From: Aureicoccus marinus
GTDB taxonomy: Bacteria > Bacteroidota > Bacteroidia > Flavobacteriales > Flavobacteriaceae
Assembly: GCF_002954325.1 (NCBI RefSeq)
Contig: NZ_MQVX01000001.1
Location: forward strand, 1,739,205 to 1,803,204
Direction of reading: 5' to 3'
Length of the DNA: 64,000 bases
Shown here: positions 33,821 through 43,735 of the stretch, one piece after another
Position numbering within the stretch: position 1 is the stretch's first letter
How the letters are laid out: every line of letters starts with the position of its first letter
Notes under the pieces: generated by a model
What the model saw: only the letters and a program-made list of their open reading frames with translations
Databases searched by the model: none
Told to the model about the DNA's origin: nothing
Position numbers and translations under genes: made by a program

Positions 33821-34774
33821 TTAAAATATCGCTTGGGCTATGGCTTTGATGTTATCGGACTTACCCATAGAGTAGTAGTGTATGACGGGAACTCCCTTTT
33901 CTTGGAGCTCCTTTGATTGCTGAATAGCCCACTCAATACCCACTTGGCGAACGGCCTTATTATCTGAACAGGTCTCGACCGCTTCAATTAAGTCTTCCGG
34001 TATATCCACACGGAAAACCTGTGGCAAGAGCTGCAAATGTTTCTTGACAGCAATCGGTTTAATCCCTGGTAAAATAGGAACCTCAATCCCCATGTCCCGG
34101 GCGGCATCGACAAATTCAAAATAGCGCTGGTTGTCAAAAAACATCTGGGTTACCACGTAATTGGCCCCGAGTTCCACTTTCTCTTTTAAGCGCTTAAGAT
34201 CGGATTGCAGGGAAGGAGCCTCCATATGCTTTTCGGGATACCCGGCTACTCCAATGCAAAAATCAGAGCAGTTGTCACTCTCAATGACCTCGTGCAGGTA
34301 ATTGCCCTGGTTCAGCTGCTTGATCTGCTTGACCAAATCTGAAGCATACTGGTGTCCGCCTTCGGTGGGTTCAAAATAGCGCTCCTCTTTCATCGAATCG
34401 CCTCGCAGAGCCATCACATTGTCTATTCCGAGGTAATGACAATCGACCAAAAGGTATTCTGTCTCTTCCTTTGTAAAGCCTCCACAAAGTACATGAGGAA
34501 TCGCATCCACATCGTACTTGTGTTTGATAGAGGCACAAATACCCAAGGAGCCCGGACGCATACGGGTGAGCTTCCGGTCCAGTAGTCCTCCCCTCTCGAT
34601 GTACACATACTCCTCTCGGGAAGTGGTTACATCGATGAAGGGCGGGTTGAATTCCATCAAAGGATCAATGTTTTTGTATAACTCATCAATGCTTTTGCCT
34701 TTGACCGGAGGAATAACTTCAAAACTGAAAAGGGTTTCTCCTTTGTTTTGCTTTAGGTGATCAGTGACTTTCAT
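33821..34774 (-). CDS. metF: methylenetetrahydrofolate reductase
   Basis: 317 residues, TIM-barrel MetF. Conserved features are FSFEVIPP near the N-terminus (catalytic Glu), ALRGDSMKE and the NYVVTQMFFD segment. It uses FAD and NAD(P)H to reduce 5,10-methylene-THF to 5-methyl-THF, the methyl donor of MetH. It starts one base after the larger metH gene stops, in the SAM-riboswitch-led operon. Confidence 0.96.
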   Translation of the reverse strand: MKVTDHLKQNKGETLFSFEVIPPVKGKSIDELYKNIDPLMEFNPPFIDVTTSREEYVYIERGGLLDRKLTRMRPGSLGICASIKHKYDVDAIPHVLCGGFTKEETEYLLVDCHYLGIDNVMALRGDSMKEERYFEPTEGGHQYASDLVKQIKQLNQGNYLHEVIESDNCSDFCIGVAGYPEKHMEAPSLQSDLKRLKEKVELGANYVVTQMFFDNQRYFEFVDAARDMGIEVPILPGIKPIAVKKHLQLLPQVFRVDIPEDLIEAVETCSDNKAVRQVGIEWAIQQSKELQEKGVPVIHYYSMGKSDNIKAIAQAIF

Positions 34775-34775
34775 C

Positions 34776-37427
34776 TTATTGTTCGGCGATTTGAGGAGCC
34801 AACCACTTTTGGGCTTCCTCTACGGGGATACCCTTTCGGTTGGCATAATCTGATACTTGTTCCTGGGTAATTTTTCCGAGGCCGAAATAGCGAGATTCCG
34901 GATGAGCAAAATAGTAACCACTAACGCTGGCAGCAGGCCACATGGCCAAGGACTCTGTCAGTCGCACCCCAATCCTGGACTCCACATCGAGCAGGGACCA
35001 AATCGTCTCCTTCTCGAGGTGATCAGGACATGCCGGATAACCCGGGGCGGGACGAATTCCTTGATAAGACTCAGCAATGAGCTCTTCATTGCTCCAATGC
35101 TCTTGCGCTGCATAGCCCCAATCTTCCTTTCTTATGCGTTGGTGAAGGTACTCGGCAAAGGCTTCGGCCAATCGATCTGCAAGGGCTTTAATCATGATGG
35201 ACTGATAATCGTCTTGTACCTCTTCGAAGGCCCTCGCCCGTTCTTCGCAGCCAAAACCCGCCGTCACACAAAAACAGCCAATATGATCTTGAACCCCCGA
35301 TTCCGATGGGGCTATAAAATCAGCCAGGGCACGCTGGGGAACCCCTTCACGTTTGTGCAGTTGTTGGCGCAGTGTTCTAAAGACCACCGGCGGTTCAGAC
35401 GCCACCCGAATATCGTCCGTTCCTTCGCGCTCAGCGGGGAACAAACCCCAGACCGCTTTCGCCTGAAGCCAGGATTCCGTCTCAATTTTATGAAGCATCT
35501 CCAACGCGTCATTGTACAAATCCTTCGCCGTTTCTCCTACCACCTTATCCTCCAAGAGATCGGGGAATTTACCATGCAAATCCCAACTCCTAAAGAAAGG
35601 CGTCCAATCGATAAAAGGACGTAATTCCTTGACAGGGAAATCCTGAATTTCGTGTATCCCTAAGTTTTGTGGCTTAACCAGTCGACTAAAATCCAATTCC
35701 GGCGCTTTGGCCCGAGCATCCGCTAAACTCAGGTAACGCTTCTGTTGTTGGCGGTCCAAAAAATTAATTCGAAACTCTTCGTACTCCTCCCTCAACTGTT
35801 TCTTAAAAACATCAGATTCCTTAGGCTGTAAAAGTTTTCCAAGCACGGTTACCGCTTTCGAGGCATCCGAAACATGGACTACCCCTTGAGGATATTCCGG
35901 TGCAATCTTTACGGCGGTATGGGCCTTACTAGTTGTCGCCCCACCAATGAGCAAAGGCAAATCCATCTCCCTTCTTTCCATCTCCTTGGCCACATGCACC
36001 ATTTCGTCCAAAGAAGGTGTAATGAGTCCACTTAAACCGACAATATCAACGGATTCCTCTTGGGCTACACGGAGGATTTCATCGGTTGGCACCATCACAC
36101 CCAAATCAATTATTTCGTAATTGTTACATCCCAAAACCACTGCGACAATATTCTTACCGATGTCGTGAACATCTCCTTTGACGGTAGCCAAAAGGACCTT
36201 TCCGGCAGAGCTTTTTTCCTCGCTTTTTTCGGCTTCGATAAAGGGGGTCAAGTAAGCCACTGCCTTTTTCATAACGCGTGCCGACTTGACCACTTGAGGC
36301 AAAAACATTTTTCCACTTCCAAAGAGTTCTCCGACAACGCCCATCCCTTCCATCAGGGTATCTTCAATCACCTGTATAGGGCGATCAGCAGCCTGTCGAG
36401 CGACCTCAACGTCTTCCTCAATAAAGCGCCCAATTCCTTTGACCAGCGAATAGGTGATCCGTTCTTGCAAGGCATGTTCACGCCACGAAAGGTCCTCTTC
36501 TTTTTGCTTGGCCTTGCCCTGTACGTTTTCGGCATAGGCGAGCAATTTTTCGGTGGCTCTAGGATCTCGGTCCAGGAGCACGTCTTCCAGCAGCTCCCGA
36601 AGATCTTGAGGCACCGCTTCATACACCTCCAACTGCCCAGGGTTTACAATACCCATGTTCATTCCGGCTTGTATGGCATGGTAGAGGAAAACCGCATGCA
36701 TGGCCTCTCGAATAAGGTCGTTTCCTCGAAAAGAAAAGGAGACATTGCTCACCCCGCCACTTAAGTGTGCCTTAGGCAAATGCTCGCTCACCCAACGACA
36801 GCCCTCTATAAAGTCCAAAGCATTTCGTCTGTGCTCCTCTATTCCCGTGGCCACCGGAAAAATATTGAGGTCAAAAATGATGTCCTCGGGCGGAAAACCG
36901 ACTTCTTCAACCAATAGGCGGTAAGAGCGGGAAGCAATTTCGATCCTTCGATCCAGGTTATCGGCTTGTCCGACCTCATCAAAGGCCATCACGATGACCG
37001 CTGCGCCGTAGCGTTTAATCGCTTTGGCCTGGGCAATGAATTCTTCCTCCCCCTCTTTGAGGGAAATGGAGTTGACCACACACTTGCCCTGTACCACCTG
37101 AAGTCCCGCTTCCAAAATCTCCCACTTTGAACTGTCAATCATCAAAGGAAGGCGTGCGATATCGGGTTCACTCATCAGCAAATTCAAGAAGTGAACCATG
37201 GCCTGTTTACCATCAATCAGGCCGTCGTCCATATTGACGTCCAAAATCTGGGCTCCTCCTTCTACTTGTTGACGAGCGATTTCTACCGCTTCTTCAAACT
37301 GTCCCTCTTTGATTAGGCGCAAAAACTTACGTGACCCTGCTACATTACAGCGTTCCCCAACATTGACAAAATTACTTTCGGGACGGACAAACAAAGGCTC
37401 TAGTCCACTTAACTCGAGATACCTCAT
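34776..37427 (-). CDS. metH: methionine synthase, pterin/cobalamin/activation subunit
   Basis: 883 residues. Domain order: pterin-binding (~15-280; [26 protein letters not shown]), cap and cobalamin-binding (~310-550; [10 protein letters not shown] gives the lower-ligand His), and C-terminal SAM-dependent activation domain (~560-880; [12 protein letters not shown]). The homocysteine-binding domain is a separate gene just upstream. It transfers methyl from methyl-THF to cob(I)alamin and then homocysteine. Translation overlaps the upstream gene by 4 bases. Splitting MetH this way is usual in Bacteroidota, so it is not a broken gene. Confidence 0.96.
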   Translation of the reverse strand: MRYLELSGLEPLFVRPESNFVNVGERCNVAGSRKFLRLIKEGQFEEAVEIARQQVEGGAQILDVNMDDGLIDGKQAMVHFLNLLMSEPDIARLPLMIDSSKWEILEAGLQVVQGKCVVNSISLKEGEEEFIAQAKAIKRYGAAVIVMAFDEVGQADNLDRRIEIASRSYRLLVEEVGFPPEDIIFDLNIFPVATGIEEHRRNALDFIEGCRWVSEHLPKAHLSGGVSNVSFSFRGNDLIREAMHAVFLYHAIQAGMNMGIVNPGQLEVYEAVPQDLRELLEDVLLDRDPRATEKLLAYAENVQGKAKQKEEDLSWREHALQERITYSLVKGIGRFIEEDVEVARQAADRPIQVIEDTLMEGMGVVGELFGSGKMFLPQVVKSARVMKKAVAYLTPFIEAEKSEEKSSAGKVLLATVKGDVHDIGKNIVAVVLGCNNYEIIDLGVMVPTDEILRVAQEESVDIVGLSGLITPSLDEMVHVAKEMERREMDLPLLIGGATTSKAHTAVKIAPEYPQGVVHVSDASKAVTVLGKLLQPKESDVFKKQLREEYEEFRINFLDRQQQKRYLSLADARAKAPELDFSRLVKPQNLGIHEIQDFPVKELRPFIDWTPFFRSWDLHGKFPDLLEDKVVGETAKDLYNDALEMLHKIETESWLQAKAVWGLFPAEREGTDDIRVASEPPVVFRTLRQQLHKREGVPQRALADFIAPSESGVQDHIGCFCVTAGFGCEERARAFEEVQDDYQSIMIKALADRLAEAFAEYLHQRIRKEDWGYAAQEHWSNEELIAESYQGIRPAPGYPACPDHLEKETIWSLLDVESRIGVRLTESLAMWPAASVSGYYFAHPESRYFGLGKITQEQVSDYANRKGIPVEEAQKWLAPQIAEQ

Positions 37428-38446
37428 GAATCCTGTAATGTAGTTTCGGGGATTAATCGCGGCGAGTATGCCTCGACCAAGGAGGCGAGCTCAGCGATGT
37501 GCTCCGGGGTTGTACCACAACATCCTCCAATGATATTGACCAGTCCCAGGTCCAGGTACTCTTTCATCTGCTCAGCCATTTGCGCGGGCCCTTGATCGTA
37601 CTCTCCAAAAGCGTTCGGAAGTCCTGCATTGGGATGCACCGATATGGCGCAATCGGCCTGCTTTGATAAAAGTTCGATATAAGGTCTCAGTTGTGAAGCT
37701 CCCAAAGCGCAGTTAAATCCAACAGAAAACAAATCGGCATGCTTTAAAGAAATCCAAAAGGCTTCAGAAGTTTGCCCAGACAGCGTTCGCCCGCTGGCAT
37801 CCGTAATGGTTCCACTGACCATCACGGGAAGGCGAATACCCCTTTCTTCCAAAACCTCGTCAATAGCGAAAAGAGCTGCTTTGGCATTGAGGGTATCAAA
37901 AATGGTTTCCACCAAAAGAAGGTCAGAACCCCCATCAATAAGTCCTTCCGTTTGCTCCCGGTAAGCCAGTCGCAATTCATCAAAGCTAATAGCCCGGTAT
38001 TCCGGACGATTGACGTCAGGCGACAGACTGGCTGTTTTATTCGTAGGACCAATACTCCCAGCGACAAACCGAGGTTTATGCGGCTCCAGAGCGCTAAACT
38101 CGTCGGCGACTTTTCGGGCAAGGCTTGCACTGACCTTGTTGAGCTCATAAGCATAATCTTCCAATTGGTAATCTGCTTGTGCTATTGAGCTTGACGAAAA
38201 GGTATTGGTTTCGACAATGTCTGCTCCTGCAGCGAAATAGGAACGATGCACTTCAGCAACCGCTTGTGGTTGGGTAATGGACAAGAGATCATTGTTCCCT
38301 TGCAAGGGCACCGGCCAATCCGCAAAACGCTCGCCCCGAAAGTCCTTTTCATCAAAGGCATTGGCTTGCAGCAAAGTTCCCATAGCACCGTCCAGGACCA
38401 GTATTCTCTTCTTTAAACAGCTTTCAACCGTATTCTCTTCTCTCAT
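37424..38446 (-). CDS. metH: methionine synthase, homocysteine S-methyltransferase subunit
   Basis: 340 residues: the N-terminal module of MetH as its own protein. The substrate zinc ligands are Cys in VGFNCALGA and the pair in [11 protein letters not shown]. The start ([13 protein letters not shown]) is typical. It must act with the larger subunit encoded by the next gene, with which it overlaps by 4 bases. First gene of the operon metH(N)-metH(C)-metF (possibly extending to cysH), with a SAM-I riboswitch 70 bases upstream. Confidence 0.95.
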   Translation of the reverse strand: MREENTVESCLKKRILVLDGAMGTLLQANAFDEKDFRGERFADWPVPLQGNNDLLSITQPQAVAEVHRSYFAAGADIVETNTFSSSSIAQADYQLEDYAYELNKVSASLARKVADEFSALEPHKPRFVAGSIGPTNKTASLSPDVNRPEYRAISFDELRLAYREQTEGLIDGGSDLLLVETIFDTLNAKAALFAIDEVLEERGIRLPVMVSGTITDASGRTLSGQTSEAFWISLKHADLFSVGFNCALGASQLRPYIELLSKQADCAISVHPNAGLPNAFGEYDQGPAQMAEQMKEYLDLGLVNIIGGCCGTTPEHIAELASLVEAYSPRLIPETTLQDS

Positions 38447-38517
38447 AGAAGTGCTTTCTTTATTGTGTAACAGGTATCGAAAAGAGTGTGGACAGAAGAC
38501 CGGTTTGGCTTCTTTGT

Positions 38518-38615
38518 GTTATCCTTCCCATCGGGTAGAATGTAGCACCTTCTTTAAAAGACTAAAGGGTTGCCAAGGTTTCAAAGGGTCTAGTCCCTCC
38601 ACCTTTCTCGATAAC
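38518..38615 (-). ncRNA. SAM-I (S-box) riboswitch upstream of metH
   Basis: Reading the minus strand: P1 GTTATC (38615-38610) closes with GATAAC (38523-38518). Between them are the S-box consensus blocks AGAAAGGTGGAGGGACTAGA, CCTTGGCAACCC, and GGTGCTACATTCTACCC. The class senses SAM and shuts off methionine genes. Downstream lies a short hairpin (AGAAG / CTTCT), but no strong terminator, so control may be on translation or on a weak terminator. Confidence 0.9.
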
Positions 38616-38672
38616 AACATCAAATTGATGAACTGAGCGGCAAAGAAAAGTGCTCTGCCTGTATATTCCAAA

Positions 38673-39113
38673 TTAATCCTCCGGTACGAGACCGTTTTTT
38701 TGAGGCCGCAACAAATCGGCCAGGGTACTATTCCGGTAGACCTCTAAAGCCTTATCCCTTACCTGAATCATCAGGCGCCGAATACTGCAATTCTCCTCAT
38801 CTTTACAATCTGAGCAAGGCTCATAAAAATTGAGGCTTACGCAAGGGACCATCGCAATGGGGCCCTCGAGTATTCGAATAACCTCCGTCATGCGAATATC
38901 TTCTGCCGGCTTTAAAAGGTAGTAGCCTCCGGTCTTGCCTTTCTTGGAACCCAAGAGTCCGTACTTGCGCATATCCAGCAGAATACTCTCTAAGAATTTC
39001 TGCGAAATATTTTCAGAAGCCGAAATACGCCCAATAGGAACTGGACTGTCCTGTTCCTGCTTGGCCAAAAAGACCAGCGCCTTTAATCCGTATTTCGTTT
39101 TCTTCGAAAGCAT
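38673..39113 (-). CDS. Rrf2-family transcriptional regulator with four Cys
   Basis: 146 residues. An N-terminal winged helix (SKKTKYGLKALVFLA ... SQKFLESILLDMRKYGLLGSKKGKTGGYYL) is characteristic of Rrf2. Cys91, Cys100, Cys103 and Cys109 lie in the loop where IscR-type members bind an Fe-S cluster; CymR-type cysteine regulators lack them. It follows the transsulfuration gene by 3 bases and ends the metY operon, so it is likely a regulator of sulfur metabolism. Whether it senses a cluster or a sulfur metabolite is open. Candidate operators are the inverted repeats before cysH and metY. Confidence 0.88.
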   Translation of the reverse strand: MLSKKTKYGLKALVFLAKQEQDSPVPIGRISASENISQKFLESILLDMRKYGLLGSKKGKTGGYYLLKPAEDIRMTEVIRILEGPIAMVPCVSLNFYEPCSDCKDEENCSIRRLMIQVRDKALEVYRNSTLADLLRPQKNGLVPED

Positions 39114-39116
39114 GGA

Positions 39117-40316
39117 TTAAAGGTACGAAAAGGCCCGTTCCATATCTTTCCAGACATCATCTACATGTTCAAGACCTACCGAAACCCGCACTGTACCACT
39201 AAAAATACCCAGTTGCTCCCGGAGTTCTTCTTCCAGTTTACTGTGGGTTGTGGAAGCGGGATGGGTCACTATCGTTCGGCTGTCACCTAAGTTGGCCGAC
39301 AGGCTCAACCACTCTAAATGATCAAAAAAGTTTCGTCCGGCTTCCAGGCCCCCTTTCAGATCAAAAGCCACTACAGGCCCTCCTGCTTTCATTTGTCTTT
39401 TCGCCAAATCATACTTCGGGTGCGAGAGCAAAAAAGGATAGCGAACCGAAGACACCTGGGGGCGCTGCTCCAGTCGCTTAGCGACTTCCAAGGCATTTTC
39501 GCAGTGACGATCCACGCGAACGGACAAGGTTTCTAGGCTCTTGGACAATAGCCAAGCGTGAAAAGGCGATAGCGCCGGGCCGCTGACCCGAGCAAAGCGG
39601 TAAATGCGATCAATCAGTTCGGCTTCTCCGACAACCAATCCTCCAAGAACTCGGCCCTGCCCATCCATCAGTTTAGTTCCGGAGTGCACCGAAAGATGAG
39701 CCCCTAATTGCAAGGGCTGTTGCAGATAAGGCGTGGCAAAACAGTTATCAACCACCAGCAGTAATCCCTGATCACGGCAGTAGTTTCCGAGACGTTCTAA
39801 ATCGACCAAATCAACCCCTGGATTGGTCGGACTCTCGACATAGACAATTCGGGTGGACGGTTTTCTTTTCTGCTCCCACTGTTCCGGGCCATCGTCCGTG
39901 TCAAAATAATCGGTCTCAATCCCCCATTTCGGGAAAATAGAGCTAAAAAGAGTCAACGTTGATCCAAACACGCTCCGACATGCCAGGATTCGATCCCCGG
40001 ATTCCAGGAGCGCAGCCAGGGTCGAAAAAACTGCAGACATCCCCGATGCAAAGGAATACCCAGCCTCTGCCCCTTCCAATGAACAGACCTTTTGGATCAG
40101 TTCGTCACTGTTCGGGTTGCCGTAGCGGCTGTAGAGCATACGTTGCTTCTCTTCTGCGAAAGCAGAGCGCATATCTTCCGCATCTTCAAACACAAAACTC
40201 GAAGTCAGGTAAAGGGGCACACTGTGCTCCATATAATCGGTTCTCGGCAATTGCTGCCGAATCGCCTGAGTTTCGAGTTTCCAATCAAATGGTGCTTCCT
40301 GCTTTTTCTTTTGCAT
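39117..40316 (-). CDS. PLP-dependent transsulfuration enzyme (cystathionine gamma-synthase / O-acylhomoserine sulfhydrylase type)
   Basis: 399 residues of the Cys/Met metabolism PLP family. The PLP Lys is in SVHSGTKLMDGQGRV, and TNPGVDLVDL and YSRYGNPNSDE are further family marks. It could make cystathionine or homocysteine from acylhomoserine; the sequence does not decide. It lies between the trifunctional thrA and rrf2 genes, with a gap of 10 bases from thrA, and is distinct from the metY gene of the same operon. Confidence 0.88.
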   Translation of the reverse strand: MQKKKQEAPFDWKLETQAIRQQLPRTDYMEHSVPLYLTSSFVFEDAEDMRSAFAEEKQRMLYSRYGNPNSDELIQKVCSLEGAEAGYSFASGMSAVFSTLAALLESGDRILACRSVFGSTLTLFSSIFPKWGIETDYFDTDDGPEQWEQKRKPSTRIVYVESPTNPGVDLVDLERLGNYCRDQGLLLVVDNCFATPYLQQPLQLGAHLSVHSGTKLMDGQGRVLGGLVVGEAELIDRIYRFARVSGPALSPFHAWLLSKSLETLSVRVDRHCENALEVAKRLEQRPQVSSVRYPFLLSHPKYDLAKRQMKAGGPVVAFDLKGGLEAGRNFFDHLEWLSLSANLGDSRTIVTHPASTTHSKLEEELREQLGIFSGTVRVSVGLEHVDDVWKDMERAFSYL

Positions 40317-40326
40317 AGACTAAAAT

Positions 40327-43300
40327 TTACAAGCGCTCAGCCAAGCGCAGAACATCTCCGAAGACCCCCCGGGCTGTCACTTGAGGGCCTGCTCCCGCTC
40401 CCTGTATCACCAAAGGGCGTTCTCCATAAGATTCGGTATAGATTTCGACCAGAGAATCGGCCCCCTGAACCTGCCCCAAAGGACTCTGTGAAGGCACGCC
40501 TTTTAATCGGACCCTAAGCTCCCCTTTTTGACTCATCAGATCACCGCTTAATTCTCCGACATAGCGCAAGACTTGCCCGGATTCTAAGGCTGACTTCTTT
40601 TTGGCCAAGTTCATTCACTTCCTCAATACGCCGAAAAAAATCGTTCTTATCGATCTGTTGAAGCGATGTGGGAACAAGGCTTTCGACCTCCACTTCTTCG
40701 ATTTCATTCTCGAGCTGTAATTCGCGAGCCAGAATCAACAACTTGCGAGCGACGTCCCGCCCACTTAAATCTTCCCGGGGATCCGGTTCGGTATAGCCGG
40801 CTTCTAAGGCCTTGAGTACGGCTTCGGAAAAGGGAATATCCCGCTGAGAATACTCGCTAAAAATAGCGCCCAAGGAACCCGAAAACACCCCGCGAATCTT
40901 GGTGATATTCTCACCCGATTCATGCAGCAGTCGTATCGTATCGATTAGAGGTAAACCCGCCCCCACGTTGGTCTCGTAGAGGTAACTCTTTCGGTTCTGC
41001 TGAAGGGTAGCCCTCAGGGTTTTGTAAAAGCCATAATCCTGTGTATTCGCCAGTTTATTGGACGAAATCAAATCAAAGCCTCTTTCGGCCAGCTCCTCGT
41101 AGCGGTGAATCAAGGTTTCACTGGCAGTGTTATCAATGGCCACTAAATTCTCAAAAGCACCCTTCTCGACAAAGCGAAGTAAATCACTCCACTGGTAAGG
41201 CTGTGCCTTTTCCTCAAACTGTTCTCTCCAGGGTGAGCTAACGCCTTCTTCGGCGAATAAAGCTTGTCGCGAATTAAGAATACCGATCACCCGAAGATCA
41301 ATGTTCTTTTTCTCACGCAAAACCGTAGCTTCTTCCAAGAGCTGATCCAACAAGGTGGCCCCGACTTGTCCTTTGCCAAAGCAGAGCAAGTTGACGCGCT
41401 TTGCCGTGCCGTACAATTCGCCGTGCACCACGCGCAGGGCTTTAACCGCTTCCTCTTGTTTAAAAACCAGCCCCAACTGTCTTCCCGAAGGAGAATTATT
41501 AAAGAGTAAAGGCGTCAATTGATTCCGAACCAAGGCCCGATAAGGCCGGTAAAAAGAACCCGCATCCTCTCCGACCACAGAGAGAATAGAAACCGGTTCG
41601 ATGCGCTGAATTTGAGCAACATCATCACTGCCCAAATCAATGTGAAACTCCTTCTCCAAAAGCTGATGAGCCCGCTCCGCATCTGAACGCTGAACAACAA
41701 GGCCAATACCCCGTTCGCTCGCCCCTTGAGAAATCACGCTGACGCTGATCCGGTGTTCGGCCAGGACCGAAAAAATACGGGCGTCTACCCCCACCTTATC
41801 CAGGAGTCCACGACCTTCTAAAAGCAAGAGAGCATTGCCGTTCAAAAGACTCACCGCCTTGATTTCTTCTTCTTTGGCCTCTGCCGAAATCCTTGTTCCG
41901 GGGCTGCGCTGGTTAAAGGTGTTTAAAATGTGGAGTGGAATATTCTTTTCTAAAAGTGGAATAATGGTCTTGGCATGCAGAATATTCGCTCCAAACTGAA
42001 CCAATTCATTCGCCTCTTCAAAAGAAAGTTGGCGAATTAATCGCGCTTCTTCCACCTGGTCTGGGGGAGCTGAAAAGAGTCCGTCGACATGGGTGTAATT
42101 CAAAACCTCCTCCGCATTTAAAAAGTTGGCAATCAAGGCAGCGGTGTAGTTACTCCCATTCCTTCCCAGGGTGGTGGTATGTCCTTCAGGGCTCGCCCCA
42201 ATAAAGCCGGTTACCACGGGAATACTCTTGGATGGAATATCCTTGTAACAAGCCGTCCAGTATTTTTTCGAAAGCCCTAAATCCACCTTGGCCTCCTCAT
42301 AACGGGAATCGGTCGTCAGAAAAGAGCGGGCATCCACCAAAGAAGCCGGAATACCTCGGTCATTGAGAGCGGCCGCAAATAATCGGGCCGAAAGCAACTC
42401 TCCGTAAGAAAGCACTTCCGCCTGATCCCGTTCTGTATACCTTTTCTGTACTTGAATTTGCCGGAGTTTGGTTTCGAGCTGTTGCAACTCCCGTGTCAGC
42501 ACAGCACCCGTATCCGGAAGGCTTTGGTAATCAGCAAATTCATTCCACAACTGATCGATATTTCCCCCAATAGATGCCTCGGCCAACAAGCGCTCCAATT
42601 GATCGGTTGATCGTCCCCTGGCCGAAAGCACCAAAACCAGGTCCTGCCCTTTTTGGTAACGGTCCGAAACAATATCCAACACCCTTTCTAAGCCCTTCTC
42701 ATTCTGCAAAGACTTCCCGCCAAATTTTACAACCTTCACTCCCTGAGTGAGCTCGGGGGTTCTAAAAACCTCTTTGAGTAACTCACTCAATTGATCAAAC
42801 TCTATTAAAAAGGCATCGTGCCCATGCAAGGACTCTATTTCGCCATAGGTTACCTGAGCTTGGGATTGCGCCAGATGCCGGTAAGTATGCTTGTTCTCGG
42901 CCGCGGTAAAAAAGAGATCAGAATTGACCCCTACGATGTGAATCTTAAGTTGCTGCCCTTCAAACAATCGACTGATATCCTTGGAATCCTGGGTGATATC
43001 TATGGTCTTCAAGAGTTGATTCATCAGATGATAAGCCGATAGCTGAAAACGATCCTGTAGCTTATCTCCATGATGCAAAAGCCAGGTTTCGACATTGAAC
43101 AACTGCACCTCTTCATTCGTACTGCGCTGAAAGCGCTGATTAAAAGACTCCGGGGTGCGGTAACACATCATGGCATGCATGCGAGCATCGTGTACCGGTT
43201 GGGAACTGTTCGACAGGATCTGCTCCTGAATCTGGCAGTTGGCGATCAACCAATCAGTCGATTTCCAATCGGTAGCCACGGGGATCAAATGCTTGCAAAT

Positions 43301-43708
43301 AGTAGGTTCTAGAGCCGCCATTTCCCAGGCTATCCCTCCACCCAGGGAACCTCCAATGATGGCGAATAATTGCTCAATTTCGAGCTGCTGCAGTCCCCAC
43401 AAAAAGAGGCGTGCGATGTCCTGAGCAATAAAGGCTTTGTAGTTCTCAATCAAAAATCCATCATAACCATTCCCTGGAATATTAAAGGCCAATACGGTAT
43501 AGTAATCCGTATCGATGGTTTTACCAGGGCCTATCAGTTCAGTCCACCAGCCCTTGGGGCCGCTCACTTTTGAATTTCCGGTCAGGGCGTGATTGACCAG
43601 GACTACGGGTGCTGTGTAGAGGTCCTGTCCGAACAGTTCATACGACAGCACCAGGTCTTGGGTATATCCGCTCTTGGTGGTAAAGGCGTTGTAATTCAAG
43701 GATTTCAT
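40327..43708 (-). pseudogene. thrA: fused homoserine O-acetyltransferase-like / aspartate kinase / homoserine dehydrogenase, with frameshift near the 3' end
   Basis: One long frame of ~1125 residues if repaired. Residues 1-315 form an alpha/beta hydrolase of MetX type with Ser121 (GGSLGG), Asp264 and His297 (GHDAFL). Residues ~324-700 are aspartate kinase (VKFGGKSL ... GRNGSNYTAALIA) with ACT regions. Residues ~740 onward are homoserine dehydrogenase (FGKGQVG, SSNKLANT, ETNVGAGLPLI, YTEPDPREDLSGRDVARKL). Near residue 1033 (40603-40609) the frame has one extra base: the proper continuation, AKKKSALESGQVLRYVGEL to FGDVLRLAERL, is in the +1 frame and ends at 40327. The first two activities are intact as read, while the dehydrogenase lacks its last ~92 residues. 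It starts 28 bases after metY. Loss of this enzyme would block Thr and Met synthesis unless another copy exists, so a sequence error is likely. Confidence 0.85.
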
Positions 43709-43735
43709 AGAAGAGGCCTTGTTTGTTTGAGATGT

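Noticed and set aside
34776-38446. metH as a gene broken in two
   Set aside because: The two genes overlap by 4 bases as ATGA, each covers complete domains, and the split form is usual in Bacteroidota.
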